A stretch of DNA of 64,000 bases from an uncultured Actinomycetes bacterium (GCA_903873715.1 CAIQPS010000030.1:1-64000); one strand, 5' to 3'. Positions 39,124-49,696 are shown, counted from the first letter of the stretch. The notes: generated from the letters alone by a model not told the origin. Made by a program: numbers and translations.

Positions 39124-39405
39124 ATGAGCCACCCGCATCATTTCGAACTCGAAGACGCCAAGAAGGTGGGCGACCGCCTGGGTGTCGACTGGAGCAGCGT
39201 CGAGGTGGAGCAGTTCCGCCGAGGTCTCGAGTTCGAGTTCGAGCACGGGACCGTGTATCCCGAGACCAACGTCACCGGTGACGACCCTCTTCTCACCGGC
39301 AAGATAGCCTGGGCACACCTGAAGGACATCCCCGACTATTACGACCGGCTCGAGGACATGGTCGCAGAGGCACAAGCATACTGGGAAGCCGCAAACGCCG
39401 GATAG
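39124..39405 (+). CDS. DUF5661-like small protein
   Basis: FELEDAKKVGDRLGVDWSSVEVEQFRRGLEFEFEHGTVYPETNVTGDDPLLTGKIAWAHLKDIPDYYDRLEDM. Confidence 0.8.
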   Translation: MSHPHHFELEDAKKVGDRLGVDWSSVEVEQFRRGLEFEFEHGTVYPETNVTGDDPLLTGKIAWAHLKDIPDYYDRLEDMVAEAQAYWEAANAG

Positions 39406-39414
39406 GAGCCATCG

Positions 39415-40362
39415 ATGATCGTCACCACCAAGCAACTGTTCGAAGTGGCCTACGGCAAGTTCGCCGTCGGGGCCTACAACATCAACAATATGGAACAGAC
39501 CCTGGGACTGTTCCGGGGCAACATCGATTCTCAGGCTCCGTTCATCATCCAGATCTCCAAGGGCGCCCGCTCGTATGCCGACAAGCGCATGCTCGAAGCC
39601 ATGATCAAAGCGGCCGACGAGATCTTCCCCGAAGCCATCTTCGCCGTGCATCTCGACCACGGCGACTTGCCCACGGCTCTGGATTGCATCGAGAGTGGCT
39701 TCTACTCCTCGGTGATGATCGACGCCTCCAGCCAACCGCTCGAGGAGAACATCCGCATCACCCGGCAGGTCGTGGAAGCGGCGCATGCCCGGGGGATCTC
39801 GGTGGAGGCCGAACTGGGCCAGCTCGGCGGGGTGGAGGAGCACGTGCAGGTGGAAGAGAAGAACGCCCACCTCACCGACCCGGACGAGGCCGCCATCTTC
39901 GTTAAGGAATCGGGCTGCGACAGCCTTGCCGTGGCCATCGGGACCAGCCACGGCGCCTACAAGTTCACCGGAGCCCAAGGTCTGCGCCTCGACGTGGCGG
40001 CCGAGATCCAGAAGCGCCTGCCCGGCTTCCCGCTGGTCATGCACGGTTCCTCCTCGGTGCCGCAGGAAGAGGTGGCCCGCATCAACGCCGCCGGCGGCGA
40101 CCTGAAGGGCGCCAAGGGCGTGGACGAGGACGAGTTCGCCAAGGCTGTGCCGCTGGGGGTCACCAAGGTCAACATCGACACGGACGGCCGCCTGGTGTGG
40201 ACCCGTGTGCACCGGGAGTTCTTCCGCGATCACCCGGAGAAGTTCGACCTGCGCGACCCGGGCAAGGTCTTCATCGCCGAGTACGCGAAGTTCATCGCCC
40301 ACAAGAACCTGAAGCTGCAGTCGGCCGGCACCTTGGAGATGGTGCGCAAGCACGTGGCATGA
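39415..40362 (+). CDS. fba: Class II fructose-bisphosphate aldolase family protein
   Basis: VGAYNINNMEQT, AVHLDHGDLPTALDCIESGFYSSVMIDASSQPLEEN, VEAELGQLGGVEE, GTSHGAYKF, LVMHGSSSVPQEEV. Confidence 0.93.
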   Translation: MIVTTKQLFEVAYGKFAVGAYNINNMEQTLGLFRGNIDSQAPFIIQISKGARSYADKRMLEAMIKAADEIFPEAIFAVHLDHGDLPTALDCIESGFYSSVMIDASSQPLEENIRITRQVVEAAHARGISVEAELGQLGGVEEHVQVEEKNAHLTDPDEAAIFVKESGCDSLAVAIGTSHGAYKFTGAQGLRLDVAAEIQKRLPGFPLVMHGSSSVPQEEVARINAAGGDLKGAKGVDEDEFAKAVPLGVTKVNIDTDGRLVWTRVHREFFRDHPEKFDLRDPGKVFIAEYAKFIAHKNLKLQSAGTLEMVRKHVA

Positions 40363-40411
40363 GGTAGAGTGGCGCCATATACGGGGGAGCCGCAAGGAAG
40401 GCGAGAGCGCT

Positions 40412-42259
40412 TTGCACGTGTTCGGGGGTCACAGCTTCGCCGACAGTCTGAAGTCGGGGGCGTACGCGGTCGTCAAGGGGCAGGCGACGCTCGACAGGAT
40501 CAACGTCTTCCCGGTGGCGGACGCTGATACCGGGGCCAACCTCGCCGCTACGCTGACCGCTGCGGCCGCGGGACTGGGACGCACGCCCCCTCCGAGCATC
40601 GGCACGGCGGCGCGCCTGGCGGCGGATGCCGCCCTGGTGGGCGCCCGCGGTAACTCCGGGGCGATATTCGCGCAGTTCCTCCACGGCCTGGCAGACGGGC
40701 TGCGTCACAAACACGACGTTGAGGCCCGCGAGTTCGCCGTGGCCGCGGCCGGAGGAGTCGATTCCGCCTACCTTGCGGTGCAGAACCCGCGTGAGGGCAC
40801 CATCCTCACGGTCCTGCGGGCGTGGGCGCGCGAGCTGGCCGACAGCGCCGAACGCTTCCCCGATTTCCGCGAACTCATGACCCATGCGCTCGGCGCCGCC
40901 CAGGCGGCTCTGGCCGCCACACCGTCTCAGTTGCAGGTCCTGGCCCGCAGCCACGTCGTCGACGCGGGCGGACAGGGGTTCGTGTACTTCCTGGAGGGGA
41001 TGCTCGATCCCTTGCGGGCGCACCGAGGCGGGCACTCCGTCGCGCTCGACCCTCTGACGTTCCCCGCGGCCTACAGGGGACTGGACGTGTCCGCGACGGA
41101 CAGCGGCGGCGCCTTTTTCGCAGCCGGCCCGGGCGGTCACGCAGGCGCCCGCGGAGCCGAGACCGATGAGCGGTTTCGCTACTGCACCGAGGCGCTGCTG
41201 ACGGGGCAGTCGCTCGAGCGGGCAGTGATCGAGCGGGCGGTCGGAGCACTCGGGGAGTCCCTCGTGATCGCCGGTGGCGGCACGTATATGCGCGTCCACC
41301 TGCACACCAACGAGCCGGCCCGGTTCCGCAGCGCCCTGCAGAGCGTGGCCGTGGTGGAGAGCTTCAAGGTCGACGACATGGTGGCCCAGCAGCAGGCGGC
41401 GAAGTCCGCGACGATCGCGCTGGTGACCGACTCCACCGTCGATCTGCCGGAGGCCGCCCAGTTGCGGTCGGGGATGATCATGGTGCCGCTGACGGTGTCG
41501 CTCGGCGGGCGCACCTATCTCGACAGGGTGGAGCTGGGTTCGCAGGCCTTCTACGGCCTGCTCCGGCAGACCGGCGAGATGCCGCGTACGTCGCAGCCGA
41601 ACAGAGAGGCCTTCCGCAGGGTCTACGAGACCCTGCTTTCCACGCATGAGAGCATCGTGTCCATCCACCTGTCGCCGCGCATGTCGGGCACGGTTCAGTC
41701 CGCCCAGAGCGCGGCAGCGGATGTGGACCCGCGGAGGGTCCGGGTGGTCGACGCCCGCCATCTGTCGGTGGGGCTGGGGCTCGTCGTGGAGGCCGCGGGC
41801 GACGCCATCCAGGCCGGCGGGTCGCTCGACGAGGTGGTCGCTGCCGCCGAGGACGCGGCCCGGAACACGCGGGTCTACGGAGCCACTCCCTCCCTTGACT
41901 TTGCCGTGCAGGGCGGCCGGGTGAGCGCCAAAGTGGCCCGCATAGCAGGCCTGATCGAGCTCCATCCCGTCATCCTGTTCGACGAGGAGGGGGCGGCGCA
42001 CACCGATGGGGCCGCTCTGGGTTTCAACCGGACGCTGCGGGGCCTGGCAAGGCGCGCCGCGGAGTTCGCCGGGGGCGGGCAGGTGCGCCTGGCGGTGGCC
42101 CACGCCGATTCGCCGTCAGCCGTGGCCTACACCCTGCAGCAGTTGCGCAAGCGGTTCGGCCCGGACGTAGAGATCCCCATGATGGAATGTGGCGCGGTGC
42201 TGGCCACTCACACCGGCATCGGCGCGATAGCCGTGGCAGTGCGAAAGGTGGGCGGATGA
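40412..42259 (+). CDS. DhaL (FakA-like) + DegV (FakB-like) fusion protein
   Basis: N-terminus INVFPVADADTGANLAATL, GARGNSGAIFAQFL; C-terminus ATIALVTDSTVDLPEAAQ...SIHLSPRMSGTVQSAQSAA. Confidence 0.88.
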   Translation: MHVFGGHSFADSLKSGAYAVVKGQATLDRINVFPVADADTGANLAATLTAAAAGLGRTPPPSIGTAARLAADAALVGARGNSGAIFAQFLHGLADGLRHKHDVEAREFAVAAAGGVDSAYLAVQNPREGTILTVLRAWARELADSAERFPDFRELMTHALGAAQAALAATPSQLQVLARSHVVDAGGQGFVYFLEGMLDPLRAHRGGHSVALDPLTFPAAYRGLDVSATDSGGAFFAAGPGGHAGARGAETDERFRYCTEALLTGQSLERAVIERAVGALGESLVIAGGGTYMRVHLHTNEPARFRSALQSVAVVESFKVDDMVAQQQAAKSATIALVTDSTVDLPEAAQLRSGMIMVPLTVSLGGRTYLDRVELGSQAFYGLLRQTGEMPRTSQPNREAFRRVYETLLSTHESIVSIHLSPRMSGTVQSAQSAAADVDPRRVRVVDARHLSVGLGLVVEAAGDAIQAGGSLDEVVAAAEDAARNTRVYGATPSLDFAVQGGRVSAKVARIAGLIELHPVILFDEEGAAHTDGAALGFNRTLRGLARRAAEFAGGGQVRLAVAHADSPSAVAYTLQQLRKRFGPDVEIPMMECGAVLATHTGIGAIAVAVRKVGG

Positions 42260-43044
42260 TGGGCATCTGGACGGCGTTGGGCATCACCCTCGCGGTGCTC
42301 TTGGTGTACATGACCCTCATCTGGCTGCTCAGTCTCGTCCGTCACGACGCCAGCGTGGTCGACCCGTTCTGGGGCGTGGGGTTCATAGTGGCCGCGGCCT
42401 CGTACCTGCTCCTCACGGACGGGTATGCCTACCGGGTGGTGCTCGTGGTGGCCCTGACGTGCGCGTGGGGGCTGCGGCTGTCCATCTATCTCGTGATACG
42501 CAACCGGGGGCGGGGCGAAGACCCTCGCTATCAGGCGATGCGCGCCAAGCGGCCGCGGACCTTCTGGTGGTACAGCTACGCCCAGGTGTTCGTTCTGCAG
42601 GCCATCTTGCTCTGGTTGGTGGCGGCGCCGCTGGCCGCCGCGGAGGGGGGAGCCCTCCCGGACCGGTTGACGGTCCTCGACTACGTGGGCCTGGCCGTAT
42701 GGCTGGTGGGGTTCTTCTTCGAAGTGGCCGGAGACACGCAGTTGGCCCTCTTCAAACGCCGTCCGGAGAACAAGGGCAAGGTGCTGGACGGCGGTGTCTG
42801 GCGATATACCCGCCATCCCAACTACTTCGGCGAGGCCGTCATGTGGTGGGGCATCTGGCTGATCGCGGCGGCGGCTCACGGGTACTGGTCGGTCTATGGC
42901 CCGGTGATCATCACTCTCCTGTTGCTGCGGGTGTCGGGGGTGACCCTGCTCGAGAAGAGCCTCAAGGAGTCCAAGCCCGGTTACGCCGACTACGTGAGGC
43001 GCACGAGCGCGTTCGTCCCCTGGTTCCCGAAGAAGTCGGCCTGA
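42256..43044 (+). CDS. DUF1295 / isoprenylcysteine methyltransferase-like membrane protein
   Basis: VDPFWGVGFIVAA, GVWRYTRHPNYFGEAVMWWGIWLIAA, LLEKSLKESKPGYADYVRRTSAFVPWFPK. Confidence 0.9.
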   Translation: MMGIWTALGITLAVLLVYMTLIWLLSLVRHDASVVDPFWGVGFIVAAASYLLLTDGYAYRVVLVVALTCAWGLRLSIYLVIRNRGRGEDPRYQAMRAKRPRTFWWYSYAQVFVLQAILLWLVAAPLAAAEGGALPDRLTVLDYVGLAVWLVGFFFEVAGDTQLALFKRRPENKGKVLDGGVWRYTRHPNYFGEAVMWWGIWLIAAAAHGYWSVYGPVIITLLLLRVSGVTLLEKSLKESKPGYADYVRRTSAFVPWFPKKSA

Positions 43045-43121
43045 GTCAAAAACGCGGGACGGGGCGCTTCTCGCGTGCCTTCGGGCCGCACCGCATAGCG
43101 ATACATGGTATTTTTTGTCAC

Positions 43122-43221
43122 TGGCAGACTGCGCGGGGGGTGACCCAGGTCGATCAACCGCGCCATTAGGCCGGTTGCGTGGCGAAAAGGTCACCCGCAC
43201 CGGCCTTGTTGCGTTCTGCCA
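43122..43221 (+). ncRNA. Candidate structured leader RNA upstream of pckG
   Basis: Three nested complementary arm pairs: TGGCAGA/TCTGCCA (43122-43128/43215-43221), GGGTGACC/GGTCACCC (43138-43145/43189-43196), CAACCG/CGGTTG (about 43155-43160/43172-43177). Confidence 0.45.
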
Positions 43222-43277
43222 CTGAATCAGAGACGAATCAGACGTTGGACATCGGTTTTTCGAGGGAAGGAGAGAGG

Positions 43278-45089
43278 ATGGCGGGCGCGCTCGACGCGAT
43301 CACACAGCACAAGGGTCTGTTGGCTTGGCTGACGGAAGTGGTGGAACTGCTCAAGCCGGACAGCGTGTACACGTGCGACGGCAGTGAAGAGGAATACAAG
43401 TACATGTGCGATCTCCTGGTCGAACAGGGGACGTTCACGCCTCTCAACCAGACCCTCCGCCCCGACTCCTTCCTGGCCCGCTCCCACCCGAGCGACGTCG
43501 CGAGGGTCGAAGACCGCACGTTCATCGCCGTCGCGGACATGAACGAAGCCGGCCCCACCAACAACTGGGTCCCGGCGCGCGACATGAAAGACAAGATGCT
43601 CCGGATCTTCAAGAACTGCATGGAAGGCCGGACCATGTACGTGATCCCGTTCTCCATGGGCCCGGTCGGCTCGCCGTTCTCCAAGATCGGCATCGAGGTG
43701 ACCGATTCTCCGTACGTGGTGGTCAACATGTCCATCATGACCCGCGTGGGCCTTCCTGTCCTGGAGGCGCTCGGCGAGTGCGGCGACTTCATCCCGTGCA
43801 TCCACTCCATCGGCGCTCCGCTCGCCCCGTTCCAGGCCGACGTGCCCTGGCCGTGCGAGCGTGATCCCAAACACAAGTACATCGTCCACTTCCAGGAAGA
43901 GCCGTCCATCTGGTCGTACGGATCCGGCTACGGCGGCAACGCTCTCCTCGGCAAGAAGTGCCTCGCCCTGCGCGTGGCCTCATCGATGGCCAAGAAAGAG
44001 GGCTGGCTGGCCGAGCACATGCTCATCCTCGGTCTCACCTCGCCCGAGGGCAAGACCCATTACATCGCCGGCGCGTTCCCGAGCGCCTGCGGCAAGACCA
44101 ACCTCGCCATGATGCTCCCCACGCTCCCCGGCTGGACCGTCACCTGCGTGGGCGACGACATCGCCTGGATGCGACTGGGCGAGGACGGCCGTCTCTACGC
44201 CATGAACCCCGAGACAGGCTTCTTCGGCGTGGCTCCCGGCACCTCCTACGCGTCCAACCCGAACGCCATGGAGAGCGCCAAGTCCAACACCATCTTCACC
44301 AACACCGGCCTCACCGACGAGGGTGACGTGTGGTGGGAGGACATGGGCGTCGCGGCCCCGGCCCATCTCATCGACTGGGAAGGCAACGACTGGACCCCGG
44401 AGGACGGCCGCAAAGCCGCTCATCCGAACTCTCGCTTCACCGCTCCGGCCCGCCAGTGCCCGGTGATCGACCCGAAATGGCAGGACCCGGCCGGCGTGCC
44501 GATCTCCGCGTTCCTGTTCGGCGGCCGCCGCGCCAGCACCATCCCGCTCGTCAACCAGGCGTTCGACTGGGAGCACGGCGTGTTCATGGGCTCGGCCGCA
44601 GGCTCCGAGACCACGGCTGCCAACCTCAGCAAGACCGGCGTGCTCCGGCACGACCCGTTCGCCATGCTGCCGTTCTGCGGCTACAACATGGGCGACTACT
44701 TCTCTCACTGGCTCTCGTTCGCCGGCCGCACCGACGCGGAGAAACTGCCCAAGGTCTTCTTCGTGAACTGGTTCCGCAAGGACGACGACGGCAAGTTCCT
44801 CTGGCCGGGCTACGGCGAGAACAGCCGCGTGCTCAAGTGGATCTTCGAGCGGGTCGAAGGCACGGGCGAAGCGGTCGAGACCCCGATCGGCTATCTGCCG
44901 GCGCCGGGCGCTCTGGACCTCTCGGGCCTCGATATCTCCGACGATGCCATGAAGCAGTTGCTGGCCGTCGAGAAAGAGGGCTGGCTCAACGAGGTCGACG
45001 GTCTGTCCAAGTACTACGACGAGTTCGGCGACCGCTTGCCGGCGGAACTGCGCAAGCAGCTCGCCGCCCTCAAAGAACGCCTCGGTTGA
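43278..45089 (+). CDS. pckG: Phosphoenolpyruvate carboxykinase (GTP)
   Basis: [56 protein letters not shown]. Confidence 0.96.
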   Translation: MAGALDAITQHKGLLAWLTEVVELLKPDSVYTCDGSEEEYKYMCDLLVEQGTFTPLNQTLRPDSFLARSHPSDVARVEDRTFIAVADMNEAGPTNNWVPARDMKDKMLRIFKNCMEGRTMYVIPFSMGPVGSPFSKIGIEVTDSPYVVVNMSIMTRVGLPVLEALGECGDFIPCIHSIGAPLAPFQADVPWPCERDPKHKYIVHFQEEPSIWSYGSGYGGNALLGKKCLALRVASSMAKKEGWLAEHMLILGLTSPEGKTHYIAGAFPSACGKTNLAMMLPTLPGWTVTCVGDDIAWMRLGEDGRLYAMNPETGFFGVAPGTSYASNPNAMESAKSNTIFTNTGLTDEGDVWWEDMGVAAPAHLIDWEGNDWTPEDGRKAAHPNSRFTAPARQCPVIDPKWQDPAGVPISAFLFGGRRASTIPLVNQAFDWEHGVFMGSAAGSETTAANLSKTGVLRHDPFAMLPFCGYNMGDYFSHWLSFAGRTDAEKLPKVFFVNWFRKDDDGKFLWPGYGENSRVLKWIFERVEGTGEAVETPIGYLPAPGALDLSGLDISDDAMKQLLAVEKEGWLNEVDGLSKYYDEFGDRLPAELRKQLAALKERLG

Positions 45090-45130
45090 TCGGATAGCGC
45101 ACAACAGGTCGAGAACAGGTAGAGGTGCTC

Positions 45131-46432
45131 ATGAACCCCTTGGCAGTAGAACTCAACCAGACCATCGAGCGGGAAGCCCCGGCCATCATGCGGATGCTGT
45201 CCGATCTCGGCCGCGAGCTCTACTTCCCCAAGGGGATCCTCACCCAGACCGCTGAGGCCAACCAGAAGGCCCACCGGTTCAACGCCACCATCGGCGAAGC
45301 CCGGGAGGCCGGCAAGTCGATGGGGCTGGACGCCATCCTCTGCCACTTCAGCGACCTGAAGGCCGACGACGTGCTCCCGTATGCTTCCTCCGCCGGCCGG
45401 GCCGACATGCGCAAGGCCTGGCAGGCGGAGATACGTGCCAAGAACCCCTCGCTCGGCGACACACCCATCAGCCTCCCGGTGGTCACCAGCGGCATCACTC
45501 ACGGTCTGAGCACCATCGCCGACATGTTCGTCGACGAGGGCGACGTCGTCCTCTTCCCGGACAAGTTGTGGGGCAACTACCTCCTGGTGTTCTCGGTCAA
45601 GCGCGGCGCCAAGGCCGGCCGCTATCCCTTGCTCGACATCGGCAAGGGGCTGGACGTCGAGGGTCTGCGCAAGGCCATCGCCGACAACGCCGCCAAGGGC
45701 AAGCTCATCGTGTTGTTCAACTTCCCGAACAACCCCACCGGTTACTCGATCACCGAGGCCGAAGCCGACGCCATCAGGGACATCCTGGTGGCGACCGCCG
45801 AGGGTGGCTGCGACGTCGTGGCCCTCTGCGACGACGCCTATTTCGGCCTGTTCTTCGACGAAGAAGTGATGAAGGAGTCGCTCTTCACGAAGCTCGCCGA
45901 TGCCCACGAGCGCATCCTGGCCGTCAAACTGGACGGCGCCTCCAAGGAAGACTTCGCCTGGGGCCTTCGCCTGGCGTTCATGACGTACGGCATCAAGGGC
46001 GGCCAGGGCGCGTACGAGGCTCTCGAGAAGAAGACCGGCGGCTGCATCCGCGGCACTATCTCCAACTCCCCGAACGTCTCGCAGGAACTGCTCATGCGGG
46101 CCCTGAAGGACCCGGATTACGCGGCTCAGAAGGCGGAGAAGTTCGAGGTGCTCAAGCGCCGGGCCACCATCGCTCGCAACACTCTGGCCGATCCCAAGTT
46201 CGCCGAGGCGTGGACGCTGTACCCGTTCAACTCGGGCTACTTCATGTGCGTCAAGATGCACGGGCTGGACGCCGAAGCCTACCGGCAGAAGCTGCTCAAC
46301 GACTACGGCGTGGGCGTCATCTCCACGAGCGACACCGACATCCGCGTGGCGCACTCCTCCGTCGACGAAGCGGACATCCCCGCGCTGTACGACGTCATGC
46401 TAGAGTGCGCGCTGGAGATGCGAAAAGGCTGA
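45131..46432 (+). CDS. Class I/II aminotransferase
   Basis: LFPDKLWGNYLLVF, FNFPNNPTGYSITEAEA, CDDAYFGLFF, KLDGASKEDFAWGLRLAFM. Confidence 0.9.
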   Translation: MNPLAVELNQTIEREAPAIMRMLSDLGRELYFPKGILTQTAEANQKAHRFNATIGEAREAGKSMGLDAILCHFSDLKADDVLPYASSAGRADMRKAWQAEIRAKNPSLGDTPISLPVVTSGITHGLSTIADMFVDEGDVVLFPDKLWGNYLLVFSVKRGAKAGRYPLLDIGKGLDVEGLRKAIADNAAKGKLIVLFNFPNNPTGYSITEAEADAIRDILVATAEGGCDVVALCDDAYFGLFFDEEVMKESLFTKLADAHERILAVKLDGASKEDFAWGLRLAFMTYGIKGGQGAYEALEKKTGGCIRGTISNSPNVSQELLMRALKDPDYAAQKAEKFEVLKRRATIARNTLADPKFAEAWTLYPFNSGYFMCVKMHGLDAEAYRQKLLNDYGVGVISTSDTDIRVAHSSVDEADIPALYDVMLECALEMRKG

Positions 46433-46481
46433 TCCGCACTGTGCCCAGGGGCGCGGCGCGGGCCGGCCGCCTGGGGGCATC

Positions 46482-46856
46482 ATGGCAAAGACCAAAGGGC
46501 AACTGGAAGCCGAGATCAGCGACGCCATCGTCCGCTTCGAGCTCGACTACATGGGCCGGGGGCCGGAAGAGGCGCGCACGTACATCGTGGACGACCTGGT
46601 GCTCGTGCGCCTGCGGGGTGTCCTCACGCCCGCGGAGCGCCAGCTCGCCGGACCGGACGGCACCACCCAGGGCCGCGAACTCGTCAAGCAGATCCGCCGG
46701 GAGCTCATAGAGAAGGCCAGGCCGCTGCTCGAGACCATAGTGGCGGACATCACCGGCCAGGGCGTCCGGAGTGTCCACACGGATATCAGCACTATCTCCG
46801 GCGAGCGCATCATCGTGTTCTCGCTCGCCGGCCCGGTGCGGCTGCCGGTCGACTGA
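46482..46856 (+). CDS. DUF2294 domain protein
   Basis: MAKTKGQLEAEISDAIVRFELDYMGRGPEEARTYIVDDLVLVRLRGVLTPAERQLA. Confidence 0.82.
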   Translation: MAKTKGQLEAEISDAIVRFELDYMGRGPEEARTYIVDDLVLVRLRGVLTPAERQLAGPDGTTQGRELVKQIRRELIEKARPLLETIVADITGQGVRSVHTDISTISGERIIVFSLAGPVRLPVD

Positions 46857-46959
46857 CAGGGGGTCCGGCGACCGGACGAGGGTCGAGGCGGCACCCGCCG
46901 GTGCAAGCGGGCCCGGAGTGTGAGGCAGCGGGCGCGGCGCCAGAACGGAGGCGGCCCAC

Positions 46960-47745
46960 ATGGCCATCGTCCACATCCGCTTCTACGCCGAACTGGGCGA
47001 TCTTCTTCCGCCCGAGCAGCGCTTCCGCGATGTCGAGCGGACACTCTTTCGCGGGCAGACCGTCAAGGACCTCGTCGAATCGATGGGGGTGCCACATACC
47101 GAGGTCGACCTCATCCTCGTGAACGGTGAGCCGGTGCGGTTCACCCACCGCCTCCAGGACGGCGACCGGATCAGCGTCTACCCGGTGTTCGAGGGCTTGG
47201 ACATCGCGCCCGCGTCGCTGCTGCGGCCCAGGCCGCTGCGCGTCACCCGGTTCGTGGCCGACGTCCATCTCGGCCGTCTGGCGCGCCATCTGCGCCTTCT
47301 GGGCTTCGACACGTCGTACCGGACCGACTGGACCGACCAGGCGTTGGCGGACGTCGCGATGGGGGAGGGGCGCATCCTCCTCACCCGGGACCGGGGGCTG
47401 CTGAAGCGCAGCGCAGTGGACCACGGCTACCTGGTCCGGAGCGACGACCCACCCGCCCAGTTGACCGAGGTGCTCGACCGGTTCGACCTGCGCGCGAGTC
47501 TGCGGCCCTTCACTCGCTGCCCCGCCTGCAACGGAGAGGTCGCGGCGGTCGCCAAAGAGGCCGTGATAGACCGCCTGCCCCCGCGAACCGCCCTCTACTA
47601 CCACGAGTTCTGGCGGTGCGGCACCTGCGGCAGGCTGTACTGGAAAGGAGGGCACTTCCGGTCGCTCGAGAGGTTGGTGGCGTCCGCCGCAGGGGACCCG
47701 GAAGGACGGGAGACTCCCACCGCGCGGCAGGAGGACAGGAGCTGA
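46960..47745 (+). CDS. Mut7-C RNase-domain protein with N-terminal ubiquitin/MoaD-like domain
   Basis: N-terminal beta-grasp-like region (VDLILVNGEPVRFTHRLQDGDRISVYPVFE); RFVADVHLGRLARHLRLLGFDT, ILLTRDRGLLKR, CxxC pairs. Confidence 0.9.
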   Translation: MAIVHIRFYAELGDLLPPEQRFRDVERTLFRGQTVKDLVESMGVPHTEVDLILVNGEPVRFTHRLQDGDRISVYPVFEGLDIAPASLLRPRPLRVTRFVADVHLGRLARHLRLLGFDTSYRTDWTDQALADVAMGEGRILLTRDRGLLKRSAVDHGYLVRSDDPPAQLTEVLDRFDLRASLRPFTRCPACNGEVAAVAKEAVIDRLPPRTALYYHEFWRCGTCGRLYWKGGHFRSLERLVASAAGDPEGRETPTARQEDRS

Positions 47746-47746
47746 C

Positions 47747-49087
47747 TCAGCGCTCTTCGTGCTCCGAAGCGGCCACCCCTGTGGGTGCCGGGATGGCCTG
47801 CTGGGTGCGGGAGTCCGGGCCGGCGCCGAGCCGCCACCTCATGAACAGCGGTGCCCCGATGAGGGCCAGGACCCCCATAGCGGCCATGCCTGCGGCGGTC
47901 GATCCGCTGCCGGTGGCCGCGCCGGCGAGAGGGGAGAGCAGGGCGCCCAGACCCTGGGAGACGCGCTGCACCGCGCCGTAAAGGCCGAACGCGAGCGCCT
48001 GGTAGTCGGAGGGGAAGGTCTGCGCGTACGCCGCCCGGATTGTGGGGGTCAGCGCTCCCGACAGCAGGCCGTGCAGCGAGGCGCAGAGGACCACGAGGGG
48101 CAGTGTCCGCATCAGGCTGAAGACCAAGGCGTTCAACCCGAGGAGGACGAGGCCCACAATCACGATGTGCCGCGCCGTGCGCCTGTCCGGCCGCAGCACG
48201 GCGACGATCGTCGCTCCCACGGCAGACATCGGCACCACCACGGCGAAGACGGCCAGCAGCTTGAGGCCCTCGAAGCCGGTGATGTTCCTGATGTGGAGCG
48301 GCAGGTACAAGGTGAGGCCCATCACCGACGAGTTGAGAGCGAAGTATCCCGCCAGGAACCAGCCGGCCCGGTATTCGCTCGACGACTCCCTCCAGAGTTC
48401 GAACATGCGGTGATGCAGACGGCCAGTCGGGCGCTGGGGAACCGAGGTCTGCTGGCTCCAGAGTCTGGGCGCCAGGATCCCCGGTACGGAACAGGCGAGG
48501 AAGACGACGGCCGCCGGCAGCATGGCGTAGCCGCGGCCGGTCACTCCCGGGACGAGCCGCCCAGAGACGACCAGTTCCATGATGCCCACACCAGCTGCTC
48601 CACCGAGGAAACTCAGGGCCATGCCGCGCGATGACAGGCTGACGATGTTGTCGCCCTCGGCAGCGTTGATCATCGACGCGTTGTAGATGAGGCTGGTGAG
48701 TTGGAAGGCGTAGTTGCCGAGCATGGCCACCACGATCAGCACGGCGAGATCGGAGCCTCCGGCGTGGGGGAGTAGACTGAGAGAGCCGAGCAGCAGCGTC
48801 GCCACCACCATCGCCAAGGTGAACCAGAGGCGCCGGGTGCGCCGTTCGTCCGCCCAGACCCCTATGTAGGGGCCGCTCAGGCCGATGGCCCAGGAGGAGA
48901 CCGCCGAGGCCAGGCCGAAGACCCAGGCCTTGACCCCGAGATCGCTCACGAGCCAGACGGTCAGGTACAGCGGGATGGCGAACTCTATGGCCGTGTTGCC
49001 GAAGTCGTAGGAGTACCAGGCCCAGCGGGTGCGCCGGGCGGAGCCGTGTGGGCCCTCCGGGGTGGGGACTGGTAGGTCGGCAGCCAT
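47747..49087 (-). CDS. MFS transporter, UMF1-like
   Basis: RRTRWAWYSYDFGNTAIEFAIPLYLTVWLV plus many hydrophobic helices; minus-strand ORF with clean start and stop. Confidence 0.87.
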   Translation of the reverse strand: MAADLPVPTPEGPHGSARRTRWAWYSYDFGNTAIEFAIPLYLTVWLVSDLGVKAWVFGLASAVSSWAIGLSGPYIGVWADERRTRRLWFTLAMVVATLLLGSLSLLPHAGGSDLAVLIVVAMLGNYAFQLTSLIYNASMINAAEGDNIVSLSSRGMALSFLGGAAGVGIMELVVSGRLVPGVTGRGYAMLPAAVVFLACSVPGILAPRLWSQQTSVPQRPTGRLHHRMFELWRESSSEYRAGWFLAGYFALNSSVMGLTLYLPLHIRNITGFEGLKLLAVFAVVVPMSAVGATIVAVLRPDRRTARHIVIVGLVLLGLNALVFSLMRTLPLVVLCASLHGLLSGALTPTIRAAYAQTFPSDYQALAFGLYGAVQRVSQGLGALLSPLAGAATGSGSTAAGMAAMGVLALIGAPLFMRWRLGAGPDSRTQQAIPAPTGVAASEHEER

Positions 49088-49140
49088 AGCCGGGCTAGTG
49101 TACTATCTGTCCTCCTCGAGGCCAGGAAGGAGTGCCGCAC

Positions 49141-49677
49141 ATGCAGGATCAGAGCGACAAAGGGGCGCAGCGCGCGATGCCCGTGCTCTTCCGCGAGGTC
49201 CAGCATTTCCGCATGTGGATGTTCTGGGTGCCCATCCTGATCATCACCGGACTCGTCTGGTACGAGTTCTATCAGCAGATCATCAACGACAATCCTGCCG
49301 GCTCCCAGCCGCTCCCCGATTGGGCGGCCTGGGTCCTCACCATCGTCTTCGGCGTGGGCTTCCCGGTGTTCGGCTACGTGCTGCGCCTGATCACGGAGGT
49401 GCGGCCCGGGGAGGTCCGCGTCAGGCTCTACCCCTTCCGGGGCCCTACCATCGCAGTGAGGGACATCGTGGAGGCAGAGGTGCGGGAGTACTCCGGTCAG
49501 CGCGAGTATGGAGGCTGGGGCGTCCGCACCACGCCGAAGGCCGGTAAGGCCTATACCGCATACGGCAGACAGGGGATGCAGATGTGGCTCGAGGGCGACG
49601 AGCGTGTGCTCATAGGGACACAGCGGCCTGAGGAGTTCGCGGAAGCGCTGCGGGCCGCGGGCGCGTTCGTACGCTGA
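49141..49677 (+). CDS. DUF6141-like membrane protein
   Basis: [32 protein letters not shown]...[36 protein letters not shown]. Confidence 0.78.
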   Translation: MQDQSDKGAQRAMPVLFREVQHFRMWMFWVPILIITGLVWYEFYQQIINDNPAGSQPLPDWAAWVLTIVFGVGFPVFGYVLRLITEVRPGEVRVRLYPFRGPTIAVRDIVEAEVREYSGQREYGGWGVRTTPKAGKAYTAYGRQGMQMWLEGDERVLIGTQRPEEFAEALRAAGAFVR

Positions 49678-49696
49678 AGCGGGGGTCGGAGGTAGC

